Shown piece by piece: positions 1 to 7,301 of a DNA stretch of 22,594 bases (positions within the stretch are counted from its first letter, which is position 1; every line of letters begins with the position of its first letter). Location: positions 1 to 22,594 of the IMG/VR virus record IMGVR_UViG_3300034093_000123; one strand, given 5' to 3'. The position numbers were made by a program, and so were the translations under genes. This stretch comes from a virus. The notes under the pieces are model-generated. The model ran no database searches. It saw only the letters and a list, made by a program, of their open reading frames with translations, and was not told the origin of the DNA.

Positions 1-1010
1 AGACCAGCAGCACCGGTAGGTGCAGTGGTTGGCAAAGCAGCAAGACCAGCTTGTTCATTAGTAAGGCTTTGCTTCTCGGCTTCAGATGCAGCAAGGGTAC
101 CCATGCGGCTACCTTCGATCTGTGCGCGGCGTTCTGCTGCCGCAGCATTTGCTTCCGGTTTACCGCGTTGTGCTTCTTCAAGGCGACGTTGCACAAGCAT
201 ACCCGTCTGGGCGTAAGCCTGCTCAGGATTGTTCTTGCGGTTCATAAGTGCCTCAGCTTGAGATACACGTTGCTCGAATAGAGCTTTGTTCTCACCAGCA
301 AGGCGGGCAGTGTCATCAACTGCAGCCTTCTCAGCAGGAGTCAATTCCTGAGGTGCTTTGTTGAACATGGTCATGCCCAGCTGTGCAAGTGACCCCGGAT
401 TGCTCAGGAGTTTATCACCAAGCGAACTGAGGAAGGAGCCAGAAGAACTGGAACCTGAAGCAGCTGCACTTGTAGTAGCCCCACCAAACTCAGTTGGGCG
501 AACAGGAATACCCGCTGATGCAGCTGTTGCTGCACTTGGTGATGAAGCTGAAGACCCAATGCCAGTACCGGGAGCAGCGGCGGCAGCAAAATTAGCTTCA
601 TTAAATGCTTGAAAACCTGAGTCACCAATACCGGGAGTCGGCCCAAAAGCCTCAGACGCAGGAAGGTAAGTACTTACCCCAGCAGGAGTATAACTCGCGG
701 AACCCGCGGCACCAGCTGCTCCCTCTCCTCCGATACCAACGGCGTTAGTTATATTGCCAAAGGCATCTTTGACCATTCCGAAACCTCCGCCTGCCATGAA
801 GCCACCGAACGCGCCGCCCGCTGCACCGAGCAAGGGATTATTACCTGTAGCGGCAGCAGCACCGGCACCAAGGGCACCACCAACAACTGTAGCTGCAAGC
901 GTGCCTCCAATAGCCGCACTAAGTCCGATTGCTGCCGCGATTGGTACCGCAAGAAACGGAATAGCGACTGCTGCTACAACAGCGAGAACCTTCTTTACGC
1001 CCTTGCTCAT
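1..1010 (-). CDS. Probable internal virion (ejection) protein, T7 gp14-like, 3' end outside the window
   Basis: An ATG at 1010 opens a frame that stays open for 336 codons and leaves the window at base 1. The start follows AGGAG at a 7-base spacing, just after the TAG of the upstream gene. Residues 8-55 are strongly hydrophobic and rich in Ala, Gly and Val. Residues 62-78 carry glycine-zipper-like G-rich runs, and residues 95-190 form a low-complexity Ala/Gly/Ser/Pro linker. From about residue 220 the chain is helical and charged (TPAEKAAVDDTARLAGENK and onward), suggesting a coiled-coil body. In T7-like phages, gp14 sits after gp13 and is ejected to form an outer-membrane pore. Position directly after a gp13-like gene and the composition support that role. 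The identity is inferred; no diagnostic motif is seen. It could instead be another membrane-active virion protein. Confidence 0.72.
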   Translation of the reverse strand, partial: MSKGVKKVLAVVAAVAIPFLAVPIAAAIGLSAAIGGTLAATVVGGALGAGAAAATGNNPLLGAAGGAFGGFMAGGGFGMVKDAFGNITNAVGIGGEGAAGAAGSASYTPAGVSTYLPASEAFGPTPGIGDSGFQAFNEANFAAAAAPGTGIGSSASSPSAATAASAGIPVRPTEFGGATTSAAASGSSSSGSFLSSLGDKLLSNPGSLAQLGMTMFNKAPQELTPAEKAAVDDTARLAGENKALFEQRVSQAEALMNRKNNPEQAYAQTGMLVQRRLEEAQRGKPEANAAAAERRAQIEGSRMGTLAASEAEKQSLTNEQAGLAALPTTAPTGAAG

Positions 1011-1020
1011 AACTAGTCTC

Positions 1021-1449
1021 CTATAGAACCATACGCACATACGTGCATGATAAACCAAAACCAAACTTCTTCATGTACACCTTGGCTAGTTCCGGTGTAC
1101 CGTATGCGCTTACGAACTCCACGTCGTTTGCTCTGAACCAATCTAGTATAGGATTCCAGAACAATGACTTAAACTTAAGGATGTTACGACCAGCCATTGC
1201 AATAATGTCTACACCTTTTCTCCCATTTGTGGAAGTGAATTGAATAGCCAGTACTGTAGTAACTTTCCTTTTATCAAACATAGCAAAGACAGCTGCTTGA
1301 TCTAGTTGCGTTAAATGGTAGATATCTTGTGGTGTAATGTCCGTTGCACCTACTGGATTACTTGCACAAGATTCAGCAAACAACGATTCCATCTCAGGCC
1401 ATAACTCTGCCACACGTTCCGGTGTTAGCAATTCGATTGTAAGTGCCAT
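1021..1449 (-). CDS. GNAT-fold phage protein, T7 gp13-like internal virion protein
   Basis: This 142-residue protein resembles the short acetyltransferase-fold proteins found in the internal core region of podoviruses. The N-terminus (IELLTPERVAELWPEM, residues 5-20) and the C-terminal block (LAKVYMKKFGFGLSCTYVRM, 121-140) match the first helix and final strands of GNAT proteins. I do not see the Q/RxxGxG/A loop that binds acetyl-CoA pyrophosphate; the corresponding stretch reads MAGRNILKFKSLFW (85-98). A structural rather than catalytic role is therefore likely, as inferred for T7 gp13. The start ATG overlaps the TAA of the 366-residue gene (TAATG at 1449), with a GGGTGG upstream, so translation is probably coupled. 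Its position just before the gp14-like gene supports the assignment. A functional acetyltransferase is possible but less likely. Confidence 0.68.
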   Translation of the reverse strand: MALTIELLTPERVAELWPEMESLFAESCASNPVGATDITPQDIYHLTQLDQAAVFAMFDKRKVTTVLAIQFTSTNGRKGVDIIAMAGRNILKFKSLFWNPILDWFRANDVEFVSAYGTPELAKVYMKKFGFGLSCTYVRMVL

Positions 1450-2549
1450 TAGCCACCCTGCTTATAATTCTCCAAGAGTTTATCGAAGAACTCAGTACCC
1501 TTAGCCTGTACGACATGTTTAGGAATTACGTACTCACCTTCGTGAGCCTTGATCACAACAGGCTGGTTCTCTGGAACCTTAGGAACTGGGCCACCACCCT
1601 TCATGGATGGTATCGGACCTTGCGGTTGCCCGCCGCCTTGCATAGTTTTACCTACTACAACCAGCACAAACAGAAGTCCTTGGTCATATTGTTCGCTCAA
1701 ATCTTGTTCAGTTGCAAGCCCCTGTTGGATAGCCATCTTACGAAGTTGTGGATACATATCAGGATTTTGCAGTGCAACAGTAGCCATTTGCACCATCATG
1801 GTGAGTTCTTGCGGTGTCATTTCACCTGATTGCATAGCCTGTTGTATAACTTGTTGAATCTGCTGCACTTTGTCTGGATGTGCCTGCACAAACTTCTGGG
1901 CTTCGCCGTCAAGCTGTTCTGAGCTTATAGGACGTTGCGCCGCACCGGGAGCAGCAAGACCGGGACCAGCAGAGGGCTGACTCATAGGCATCTGACCTTG
2001 AGGCATACCACCCATACCGATCTGACCGCCCATTGCATAGCTGGGGATAGCAGTTTGGTTAGTGTTAACGCTACTACCAATTCCGCCAAAACCGGGAGGC
2101 TGCATACCTGCTGTCTGAGGTGCCTGTGTAGCACCGGACATACCCAAGAGGCTTGCCAACGCAGGAGGAATGTCAAGGGATGTAGTCCCTTGACTCTGTG
2201 GCATCTGTGCCATTGGAGGTAGGTACGGAATCCCTACTTCAGGTGTAGTAGGACGTGAAGATTCAAACTGCATTGGCATTGGTTGCGCCTGCTGGGCTTG
2301 ATTAGAAGTAGAACCCTGAGGCTGGGCTTGATTAGAAGTAGAACCCTGAGGCTGGGCAAAACGCCCCGGCACAAAAAGTCGGTCAAATGTACTCACACCT
2401 GTTGGGGCGGGTTCCTGTGGTTGGGCAAAACGCTGGAACCCCATAAGTCGGTCAAATGTACTCACACCTGTCGGGGTTGGGGCGGGTGCCTGAGCCGGAG
2501 GGTTCATCCCAAAGAGGTTATTAAGTGTCTTCACACCATAATTAGCCAT
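1449..2549 (-). CDS. Pro/Gln/Gly-rich virion-associated protein with N-terminal 23-residue repeats
   Basis: This 366-residue protein has four visible regions. Residues 5-73 are three tandem 23-residue repeats starting GVKTLNNLFG, GVSTFDRLMG and GVSTFDRLFV. Residues 69-88 hold two copies of GSTSNQAQPQ or its start. Residues 90-207 are disordered, rich in Met, Pro, Gln and Gly. Residues 208-304 look helical, with LQNPDMYPQLRKMA and a hydrophobic GLLFVLVVVG (291-300). The C-terminus (331-363) contains IKAHEGEYVIPKHVVQAKG and EFFDKLLENY, a block I recognise from phage virion or tape-measure-like proteins of unknown function. The start follows GAGGAG with a 7-base gap. Location between the nozzle and gp13-like genes suggests a tail or ejection-apparatus component. 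Function is inferred from context only. Confidence 0.72.
   Translation of the reverse strand: MANYGVKTLNNLFGMNPPAQAPAPTPTGVSTFDRLMGFQRFAQPQEPAPTGVSTFDRLFVPGRFAQPQGSTSNQAQPQGSTSNQAQQAQPMPMQFESSRPTTPEVGIPYLPPMAQMPQSQGTTSLDIPPALASLLGMSGATQAPQTAGMQPPGFGGIGSSVNTNQTAIPSYAMGGQIGMGGMPQGQMPMSQPSAGPGLAAPGAAQRPISSEQLDGEAQKFVQAHPDKVQQIQQVIQQAMQSGEMTPQELTMMVQMATVALQNPDMYPQLRKMAIQQGLATEQDLSEQYDQGLLFVLVVVGKTMQGGGQPQGPIPSMKGGGPVPKVPENQPVVIKAHEGEYVIPKHVVQAKGTEFFDKLLENYKQGG
2291..2357 (-). repeat. Perfect 30-bp tandem repeat inside a coding region
   Basis: Bases 2291-2320 and 2321-2350 are identical, and the first seven bases recur at 2351-2357. The repeat encodes GSTSNQAQPQ in frame and directly follows the 69-bp repeats. 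Perfect identity suggests recent slippage or duplication. Confidence 0.93.
2331..2537 (-). repeat. Three tandem 69-bp (23-codon) coding repeats
   Basis: Codons 5-27, 28-50 and 51-73 of the 366-residue gene are in-register repeats of 69 bases. The second and third copies are closest: a 27-base run is identical between 2376-2402 and 2445-2471, and an 11-base run between 2354-2364 and 2423-2433, both offset by exactly 69. The first copy is diverged (GVKTLNNLFG) but holds the same spacing. The consensus starts G-V-x-T-[LF]-[ND]-x-L-[FM]. Confidence 0.85.
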
Positions 2550-2552
2550 AAT

Positions 2553-2900
2553 TTATCTCCTCAACTGCGAGACTAGTGTGGACAGGACAGCATGTAGGTT
2601 TGCTACATCAGTGCTAAGGCGTTGTACATCCGAGATCAAAGAAGTGTAGTCGGTAAACGATGGAACCTGAGCATTAGCAATAGTGAAGCCAGCACCACGT
2701 GCAGTCATTGAACCATACGTTAAAGTAGGTGGGGATGATACTGTTAATGATGACTTAACAATAGCACGACTCTCATCGTTTGGTTCGCCGCGAGTACCTG
2801 TAAGAAGTTCGACATTCTGTTTCAATGCCTCAAGCACACGCATCTGCCATTCATCGACGGATGACTGCGGTAGTTCTGGAATACCTGTAAACCTAGCCAT
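2553..2900 (-). CDS. Small tail-associated protein with C-terminal coiled coil
   Basis: This 115-residue protein begins with a short P-rich stretch (MARFTGIPELPQSSVDEW), then a helix containing ALKQNVELLTGTRGE (25-39). It has a Ser/Thr-rich beta-like middle (50-77). The C-terminal helix from about residue 83 (TDYTSLISDVQRLSTDVANL) shows heptad-like leucine, isoleucine and valine spacing consistent with a coiled coil. I recognise the general type from other phages, where it follows the nozzle gene, but no function is known to me. The start ATG overlaps the nozzle TAA (TAATG at 2900), with GAGGA seven bases upstream. A minor tail or ejection accessory protein is the best contextual guess. Confidence 0.7.
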   Translation of the reverse strand: MARFTGIPELPQSSVDEWQMRVLEALKQNVELLTGTRGEPNDESRAIVKSSLTVSSPPTLTYGSMTARGAGFTIANAQVPSFTDYTSLISDVQRLSTDVANLHAVLSTLVSQLRR

Positions 2901-5533
2901 TATGAAGTCCTCAATGATGTTGGTGTTTCACCAAGGTGGATGGACCGTACACGCACTACGCTTTCAATCTCTACCTCGAAAGTATCAGAGCGATACCCAG
3001 TCGGTAGCCGGAAGGCGTTGCCATTAGATACAGTAGTTGTAAATATAAGCGACTTGTCTACGTACAGACGGAACGTAATGTTATCCAGCTGATCCCATAG
3101 TTGGTCATCAACTTCCCAGTTAGCCTCTGTCTGGTTCCAGATAGTAGACTGATCCTCACCAGTGTAGTCAGCAACGACACGCGCTGCGCCAAGGTTGGTA
3201 AAGTCCTTAGATACCAGAACCTTAGACTTCCAGTACATGGTACTAAGTGGTTGAGTAGGATCATCCCACCTAAAGATGTCACCCTGATCCCCCGAAATTA
3301 CGTAAAGATCATTGGTGATGTCATCGTACCATGATGCCGTAAAGATAAAGTCATTGTCTACAAACGTAGGGCCAATCTTCTGGTCAGTACTAGTTTCAAA
3401 CGTGATAGCCCCTGCAGAGTGCGAGGCAAAGTACAAGTCCTTATAGGTCGTACCTACTAGTGTAGTTGGATCAAGGGTTGCGTTCCACGTGTCACTACTA
3501 TGGATAGCCTTAGTCATAAGCTGCGCTGCCTGCGCGGGAGCATAAACTACAAGACCATCATGTGTGGTGTACACAACACCAAAACTTGTTTCGACAATGC
3601 TCTGCCTATTGAGGCAGGGGTAGCGTGACGACAGTCTGGCTTGCGACATAATTGCAGGATCAGTACCGGAAATCACATACGGATACGACTCGGTAAGCAC
3701 CAACAAGTTACCGCCAATGGTGGCAAGCCCAACGATAGGACTTTCAAACGACCGTTTATATTTATCAGGCCACGCGTGAAACAGTTTAGGCTCACAGAAA
3801 TACAAGTCGTTACCCGTAAATCCAACCATCATGCCATTTTGTAATACCGTTAACCCAATCAAGTCTTCCGGTGGGGGATCATACTCGTTTGAAGTTAGTA
3901 CTTCAAGCAAACTACGGTAGCTAAAGTTATCTACAAACGTATAGTCACCGCCAAGACCCCAGTAGCGGGCAGGGTCTTTGTCTGGGTTTTCAGAAGAATC
4001 ATAGTACAACGTACCGGATGCCACTGCGATATAGTAATCAACTGCAGTTTGCGCATACTCAAACGTGTACTCATTAATAATGTCTGTAACAACACCATCA
4101 GTGATATCGAAAGACGGAAGTGTACAACCACTAATCTTAAACCTATCATCTTTGATAAGGCTATGCGGATACAACATAGTTACGCGAGACACACCATTGG
4201 TACGCATAACACCTGATATTGTATTAGGGTAATACAGTGTAGCCAGTCGGAAATAATTAGCATCCGTCGTACCTGATAGTGTGCGATACAAGCGAATGGC
4301 GCGTACAAAGTTCTTACCGGATGGCGGTGCAGACGGCAGATTACTCACCGTAACGATCTGCCCTTCCTTAATAAACAAAGCCTCAGATGGCTTAGACCCA
4401 ATAGATTCTTCTTCCCATGGGGTATACCAAGTGTACAGGTGTGTACGTGCTTGAATCTGTCCGCCAAGGTCCAGCTTACCTACTGCAGTTTTGGACCAAT
4501 TTACAGCACCTGATGTGGTTGCTGTTGGCGCAGTGACCGTAAACGTATCAGTAGCCACACTTGTGACAATATATGTACCGTCTGTTGCTGTACCTGATGT
4601 GAAGTCAAGCAAGACTTCCTCGCCGTTAGCAAGTCCATGTGCAGCACTAGTAACAGTAACTGTTGTGGTTGTCTGCGAATAGGTAGCGGTTGTAGTCACC
4701 AGCGTCTTGGCAATCTTTGGGCCGGTAGAGAAGTATGTGATTGTCTTAGGGTCAACTACCGTAATTTCCTGAGTATTGTTCAGGTCACGGATGCTCCACC
4801 GGATGTTTCCGCTTGTTGTACCGGTAGCACTATCAATGCAGGTAAATGTATTAACACCGGTCTTAGTGACTGTGTACTTATTAGATGTACCGGTACCGGA
4901 GGTCATTTCAAGAAGCAGTTCAGCACCAGTGTCGATGTTGTGTCCGCTGATTGTAACGGTTATCAAAGTTCCTGCACGAGCATATGTCCCAGTGCGGTAG
5001 GTAAACCCAGAGATCGTAACCAGTGCGCCAGACTTGAGGTTATGGTTCGCAGCGGTAGTGATCGTTACGTTATTGCTTCCGTCACGCGCATAGGACTCAG
5101 CACTGATAGGAGTAAACGCAGTAGCAACCGTTGTCGGCTTTAAATCTGGGAGCGGCAAGCCAAGCTCGTAGTAGTCAGCTGGATACCCACTACCGGATGT
5201 TGCTAGGTCATATGTACTTACTTTGGGCTTGCCGTCGCCTGTATAATAGAACCGCTGATCACCGATCTCATCAGACGCGGGAGTCGCAATATCCACCACG
5301 TCGGGCCAAGTGAGCCAGACAAGTGCATCGGTATCAGGATTACGCAATGCGTAGAGTGTACGCAATGTACCAGTCTTGCCAGCGTTAGCGACAAGACCCG
5401 GTTTAGGGAATGGGATAAGATCACCAGAGTACAACTTGCAATTACGTGCAATCTGCGCCCCTGTATCGGGGAGCAGTTCTGGAGAAATCTTTGGTGTGAT
5501 CCCAAGAAATCTGGTGATCTTAAGAGATGACAT
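2900..5533 (-). CDS. Tail nozzle / tail tubular protein with tandem inserted beta domains
   Basis: At 877 residues this is close in size and position to T7 gp12-type nozzle proteins, which cap the short tail and carry a beta-propeller-like body. N-terminal residues 1-130 (ITRFLGITPKISPELLPDTG, then ARNCKLYSGDLIPFPKPGL) are typical of this protein type. Residues about 183-247 and 284-347 are two copies of a ~64-residue beta domain ending in TSGNIRWS and TSGAVNWS. A shortened copy lies at 147-180. The rest (about 355-877) resumes the propeller, including a stretch around YPYVISGTDPAIMSQARLSS and FGVVYTTHDGLVVYAPAQAA. The start ATG lies three bases after the 54-residue gene's stop and has only weak SD pairing, so coupling is likely. 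P22 gp10-like stabilising protein is the alternative label. Confidence 0.78.
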   Translation of the reverse strand: MSSLKITRFLGITPKISPELLPDTGAQIARNCKLYSGDLIPFPKPGLVANAGKTGTLRTLYALRNPDTDALVWLTWPDVVDIATPASDEIGDQRFYYTGDGKPKVSTYDLATSGSGYPADYYELGLPLPDLKPTTVATAFTPISAESYARDGSNNVTITTAANHNLKSGALVTISGFTYRTGTYARAGTLITVTISGHNIDTGAELLLEMTSGTGTSNKYTVTKTGVNTFTCIDSATGTTSGNIRWSIRDLNNTQEITVVDPKTITYFSTGPKIAKTLVTTTATYSQTTTTVTVTSAAHGLANGEEVLLDFTSGTATDGTYIVTSVATDTFTVTAPTATTSGAVNWSKTAVGKLDLGGQIQARTHLYTWYTPWEEESIGSKPSEALFIKEGQIVTVSNLPSAPPSGKNFVRAIRLYRTLSGTTDANYFRLATLYYPNTISGVMRTNGVSRVTMLYPHSLIKDDRFKISGCTLPSFDITDGVVTDIINEYTFEYAQTAVDYYIAVASGTLYYDSSENPDKDPARYWGLGGDYTFVDNFSYRSLLEVLTSNEYDPPPEDLIGLTVLQNGMMVGFTGNDLYFCEPKLFHAWPDKYKRSFESPIVGLATIGGNLLVLTESYPYVISGTDPAIMSQARLSSRYPCLNRQSIVETSFGVVYTTHDGLVVYAPAQAAQLMTKAIHSSDTWNATLDPTTLVGTTYKDLYFASHSAGAITFETSTDQKIGPTFVDNDFIFTASWYDDITNDLYVISGDQGDIFRWDDPTQPLSTMYWKSKVLVSKDFTNLGAARVVADYTGEDQSTIWNQTEANWEVDDQLWDQLDNITFRLYVDKSLIFTTTVSNGNAFRLPTGYRSDTFEVEIESVVRVRSIHLGETPTSLRTS

Positions 5534-5536
5534 TGG

Positions 5537-5701
5537 TTAGCAACCTTTGCGACCTTTAACCATTCCGCCTTTTTTGTAGCTGCCCATCTTCTCGGACATC
5601 TCTTTCTTCTTACCTTCAGCACCTTCGTGCTTCTTCATAGCACCCTTAGATGCGTACTTTTCCTTACCGCCGTACTCTTTAATCATAGCTGGCTTCTTCA
5701 T
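5537..5701 (-). CDS. 54-residue lysine-rich small phage protein
   Basis: A complete short gene fills the space between endolysin and nozzle. It starts with ATG at 5701, preceded by AGGAG (ATAGGAGAGAACT before the ATG), and ends at a TAA at 5537-5539. The product begins MKKPAMIKEYGGKEKYASKG and ends YKKGGMVKGRKGC. It is highly basic, with many Lys and Gly, four internal Met, and a C-terminal Cys. Similar tiny basic proteins occur near tail genes in other phages, but their role is unknown to me. The strong ribosome binding site and exact fit in the gap support a real gene. It may bind nucleic acid or act as a virion accessory; neither is shown. It is too short for many gene callers. Confidence 0.8.
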   Translation of the reverse strand: MKKPAMIKEYGGKEKYASKGAMKKHEGAEGKKKEMSEKMGSYKKGGMVKGRKGC

Positions 5702-5713
5702 AGTTCTCTCCTA

Positions 5714-6316
5714 TTATGCAGAAGCATACTTCATGTACGCTAATTCCAACTTAACATCATACGAGTTCTTTGCATAGCCCGGACCATTGTAACCACGAGC
5801 GAATCCGGCCCAGTCTTTTTCCTGCAAATTATCCAGCAATCCAGCAGACTTGATGAAGTTTGCCATGTGCCGAAGCTGATTTATTTCAGAGGCCATTGCT
5901 TCTTCCACCAGATCAAGAGGCGACTTACACCCGGCAAGAGCGTAGTTTGAACCCATGATCTGGCCCAAGCCCCACGAAGTTGATCTAAGAGCGGCATCAG
6001 GAGCGATCTCATACGCGGCTTCAATCTCTGCGTATACAGCGTCTGAGCCTTTAGGATAAGGACGTTCACCCCATCTAGGATAAGCAAGAGTAGCATCGAC
6101 AGCGACCTGTAAAACATCTGGTTGATTCCTAAGGTTTTTATAAAAGTGGTGGCGTTCAAACAAAGCCTTAGGACGACCGGCTTTATCAAAGCCAGAACCG
6201 GCAGACTCAACAGCTAATACAGCACGTAGTGCTGCAGATTCAATACCTAGTTCATGCGCGACAATAGGGATATCTGCTGCCTGCATAAGGATAGCGTCAC
6301 CGTGAAACCCGTTCAT
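5714..6316 (-). CDS. Endolysin, N-acetylmuramidase family
   Basis: This 200-residue protein is a single-domain peptidoglycan hydrolase predicted to cut the glycan backbone of the cell wall at the end of infection. It matches the N-acetylmuramidase family (formerly DUF3380). The likely catalytic Glu37 lies in RAVLAVESAGSGF (31-43), followed by ALFERHHFYK (51-60), STSWGLGQIMGSNY (112-125), and ARGYNGPGYAKNSYD (173-187). There is no cell-wall-binding domain and no signal peptide, so it depends on holins for release. The ATG overlaps the upstream holin stop as ATGA, with AAAGGA nine bases upstream. It is the last gene of a four-gene lysis cassette. Confidence 0.93.
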   Translation of the reverse strand: MNGFHGDAILMQAADIPIVAHELGIESAALRAVLAVESAGSGFDKAGRPKALFERHHFYKNLRNQPDVLQVAVDATLAYPRWGERPYPKGSDAVYAEIEAAYEIAPDAALRSTSWGLGQIMGSNYALAGCKSPLDLVEEAMASEINQLRHMANFIKSAGLLDNLQEKDWAGFARGYNGPGYAKNSYDVKLELAYMKYASA

Positions 6317-6837
6317 TTACCCAAGTCCTTTGTAGTGAGTGCGTCTGTCTTGGCCTTAGAACCAGCAGACGACCCAAAGTAAAACTGGACCATCCCAGTC
6401 CATGCAGTGCCCAAAGCACCGAGCATATAGATCAGGGTCTCGCTACCAGTTGGCGGAACCCCATGAGTCAGAAGCCAGAACAGGATACCGAAGAACCCAC
6501 CCGTAACAAGAATTGTCAAGATGCGTGGTACCCAGTCATTGGTCGTCATCTGCATCCTACGTGCAGAGTCAGTGTCCGCAGCTGAGATACGGACTAGATC
6601 AATATCTAGTTCCTTCATTTTTAATTTGAACGTGGCGTCTGTCTCTTTGAGCTTCTGCAATTGCTCTGGCGTTGCGCTCATTAGAGCGGCTGCTACTTCT
6701 GATTCGTTTGCATCCTGATGTCCCAACAATGCTTCTGAAAGAGTTTTCACTGCTAGTCCTGCGAGGGGGCCACCAAGTGCTGTCGCTACTGTTGGTGCTA
6801 CTTGGGCCAAAAGGCCACCGATCTTTGAAAGGTCCAT
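6313..6837 (-). CDS. Holin, three-transmembrane GTA-type family
   Basis: The 174-residue protein matches the family named holin of 3 TMs for gene-transfer release. An N-terminal Ala/Gly hydrophobic segment (about 5-38, APTVATALGGPLAGLAV) is followed by a charged helical region (42-95) with ADTDSARRMQM. Two further membrane spans are clear: 103-124 (VPRILTILVTGGFFGILFWL) and 133-155 (ETLIYMLGALGTAWTGMVQF). The tail is Lys-rich. It should permeabilise the inner membrane so the muramidase can reach the wall. The gene follows the 152-residue gene by five bases, with GGAG upstream, and overlaps the endolysin start. Presence of this family does not make the window a gene transfer agent. Confidence 0.88.
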   Translation of the reverse strand: MDLSKIGGLLAQVAPTVATALGGPLAGLAVKTLSEALLGHQDANESEVAAALMSATPEQLQKLKETDATFKLKMKELDIDLVRISAADTDSARRMQMTTNDWVPRILTILVTGGFFGILFWLLTHGVPPTGSETLIYMLGALGTAWTGMVQFYFGSSAGSKAKTDALTTKDLGK

Positions 6838-6842
6838 TCACG

Positions 6843-7301
6843 TTAACTCCTATGTGCTGTTATCGCTACATATCCTATAAGACCGAAGAATAGTACAGCA
6901 AATACAACAATTAAGAACACAAGTACACAGTCTAGGATAAATACGTTACGATTCCGAATACGAATAGCTTCTTCCTGCTGTGCCTTTTTGATCTTAGCAA
7001 CTTCTCTTACAATGCCTTCCCAAGCTGCCATACCATATGCGGATACAATCTGACTTTGGACTTGGCGTTGTATATCTTCGGCTTCTTTGCGTGCTGTAAA
7101 CGCTACGATAGCTTGTTCTTCAGCAGACCCCTTGGTCTTCCACCCTTTAGGTGTAGCTGCAATTTGTGTTAGTTTAGCGACATCACCCATCAAAGACGAT
7201 ATGTCCTTGGCGGTTGCGGTTACATCCTTACCTAGTTTGACTGCCAGCTTGATGGCTTCATGAGTTGCCTTCAGGCCCGCTAGTATGGTTAACGGGTCCA
7301 T
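6843..7301 (-). CDS. Unknown lysis-cassette protein with a C-terminal membrane anchor
   Basis: This 152-residue protein has a long, mostly helical N-terminal part (1-118), with basic and Ala-rich segments such as KATHEAIKLAVKLGKDVTA. A single strongly hydrophobic span follows at about 120-146 (FILDCVLVFLIVVFAVLFFG) and a short basic tail (ITAHRS). The charge pattern RIRNRN just before the span suggests the large N-terminal part stays in the cytoplasm. I recall similar hypothetical proteins in other phages but know no function. It lies between two holin genes, so a role in lysis timing or as a spanin-like partner is plausible but unproven. The start directly follows the upstream TGA (TGAATG), with GGAG just before. 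Confidence 0.72.
   Translation of the reverse strand: MDPLTILAGLKATHEAIKLAVKLGKDVTATAKDISSLMGDVAKLTQIAATPKGWKTKGSAEEQAIVAFTARKEAEDIQRQVQSQIVSAYGMAAWEGIVREVAKIKKAQQEEAIRIRNRNVFILDCVLVFLIVVFAVLFFGLIGYVAITAHRS

Noticed and set aside
2291-2357. Short CRISPR-like array
   Set aside because: The repeats are contiguous, with no spacers, and in frame with a coding gene.
4637-5143. Plus-strand open frame of 168 codons opposite the nozzle gene
   Set aside because: Composition is Ser/Cys-rich and matches the antisense of the Thr-rich inserted domains. No ribosome site was seen.
6313-6837. The window as a bacterial gene transfer agent
   Set aside because: The holin family carries that name, but portal, scaffold, nozzle and ejection-type genes indicate a complete podovirus, and no host genes are present.
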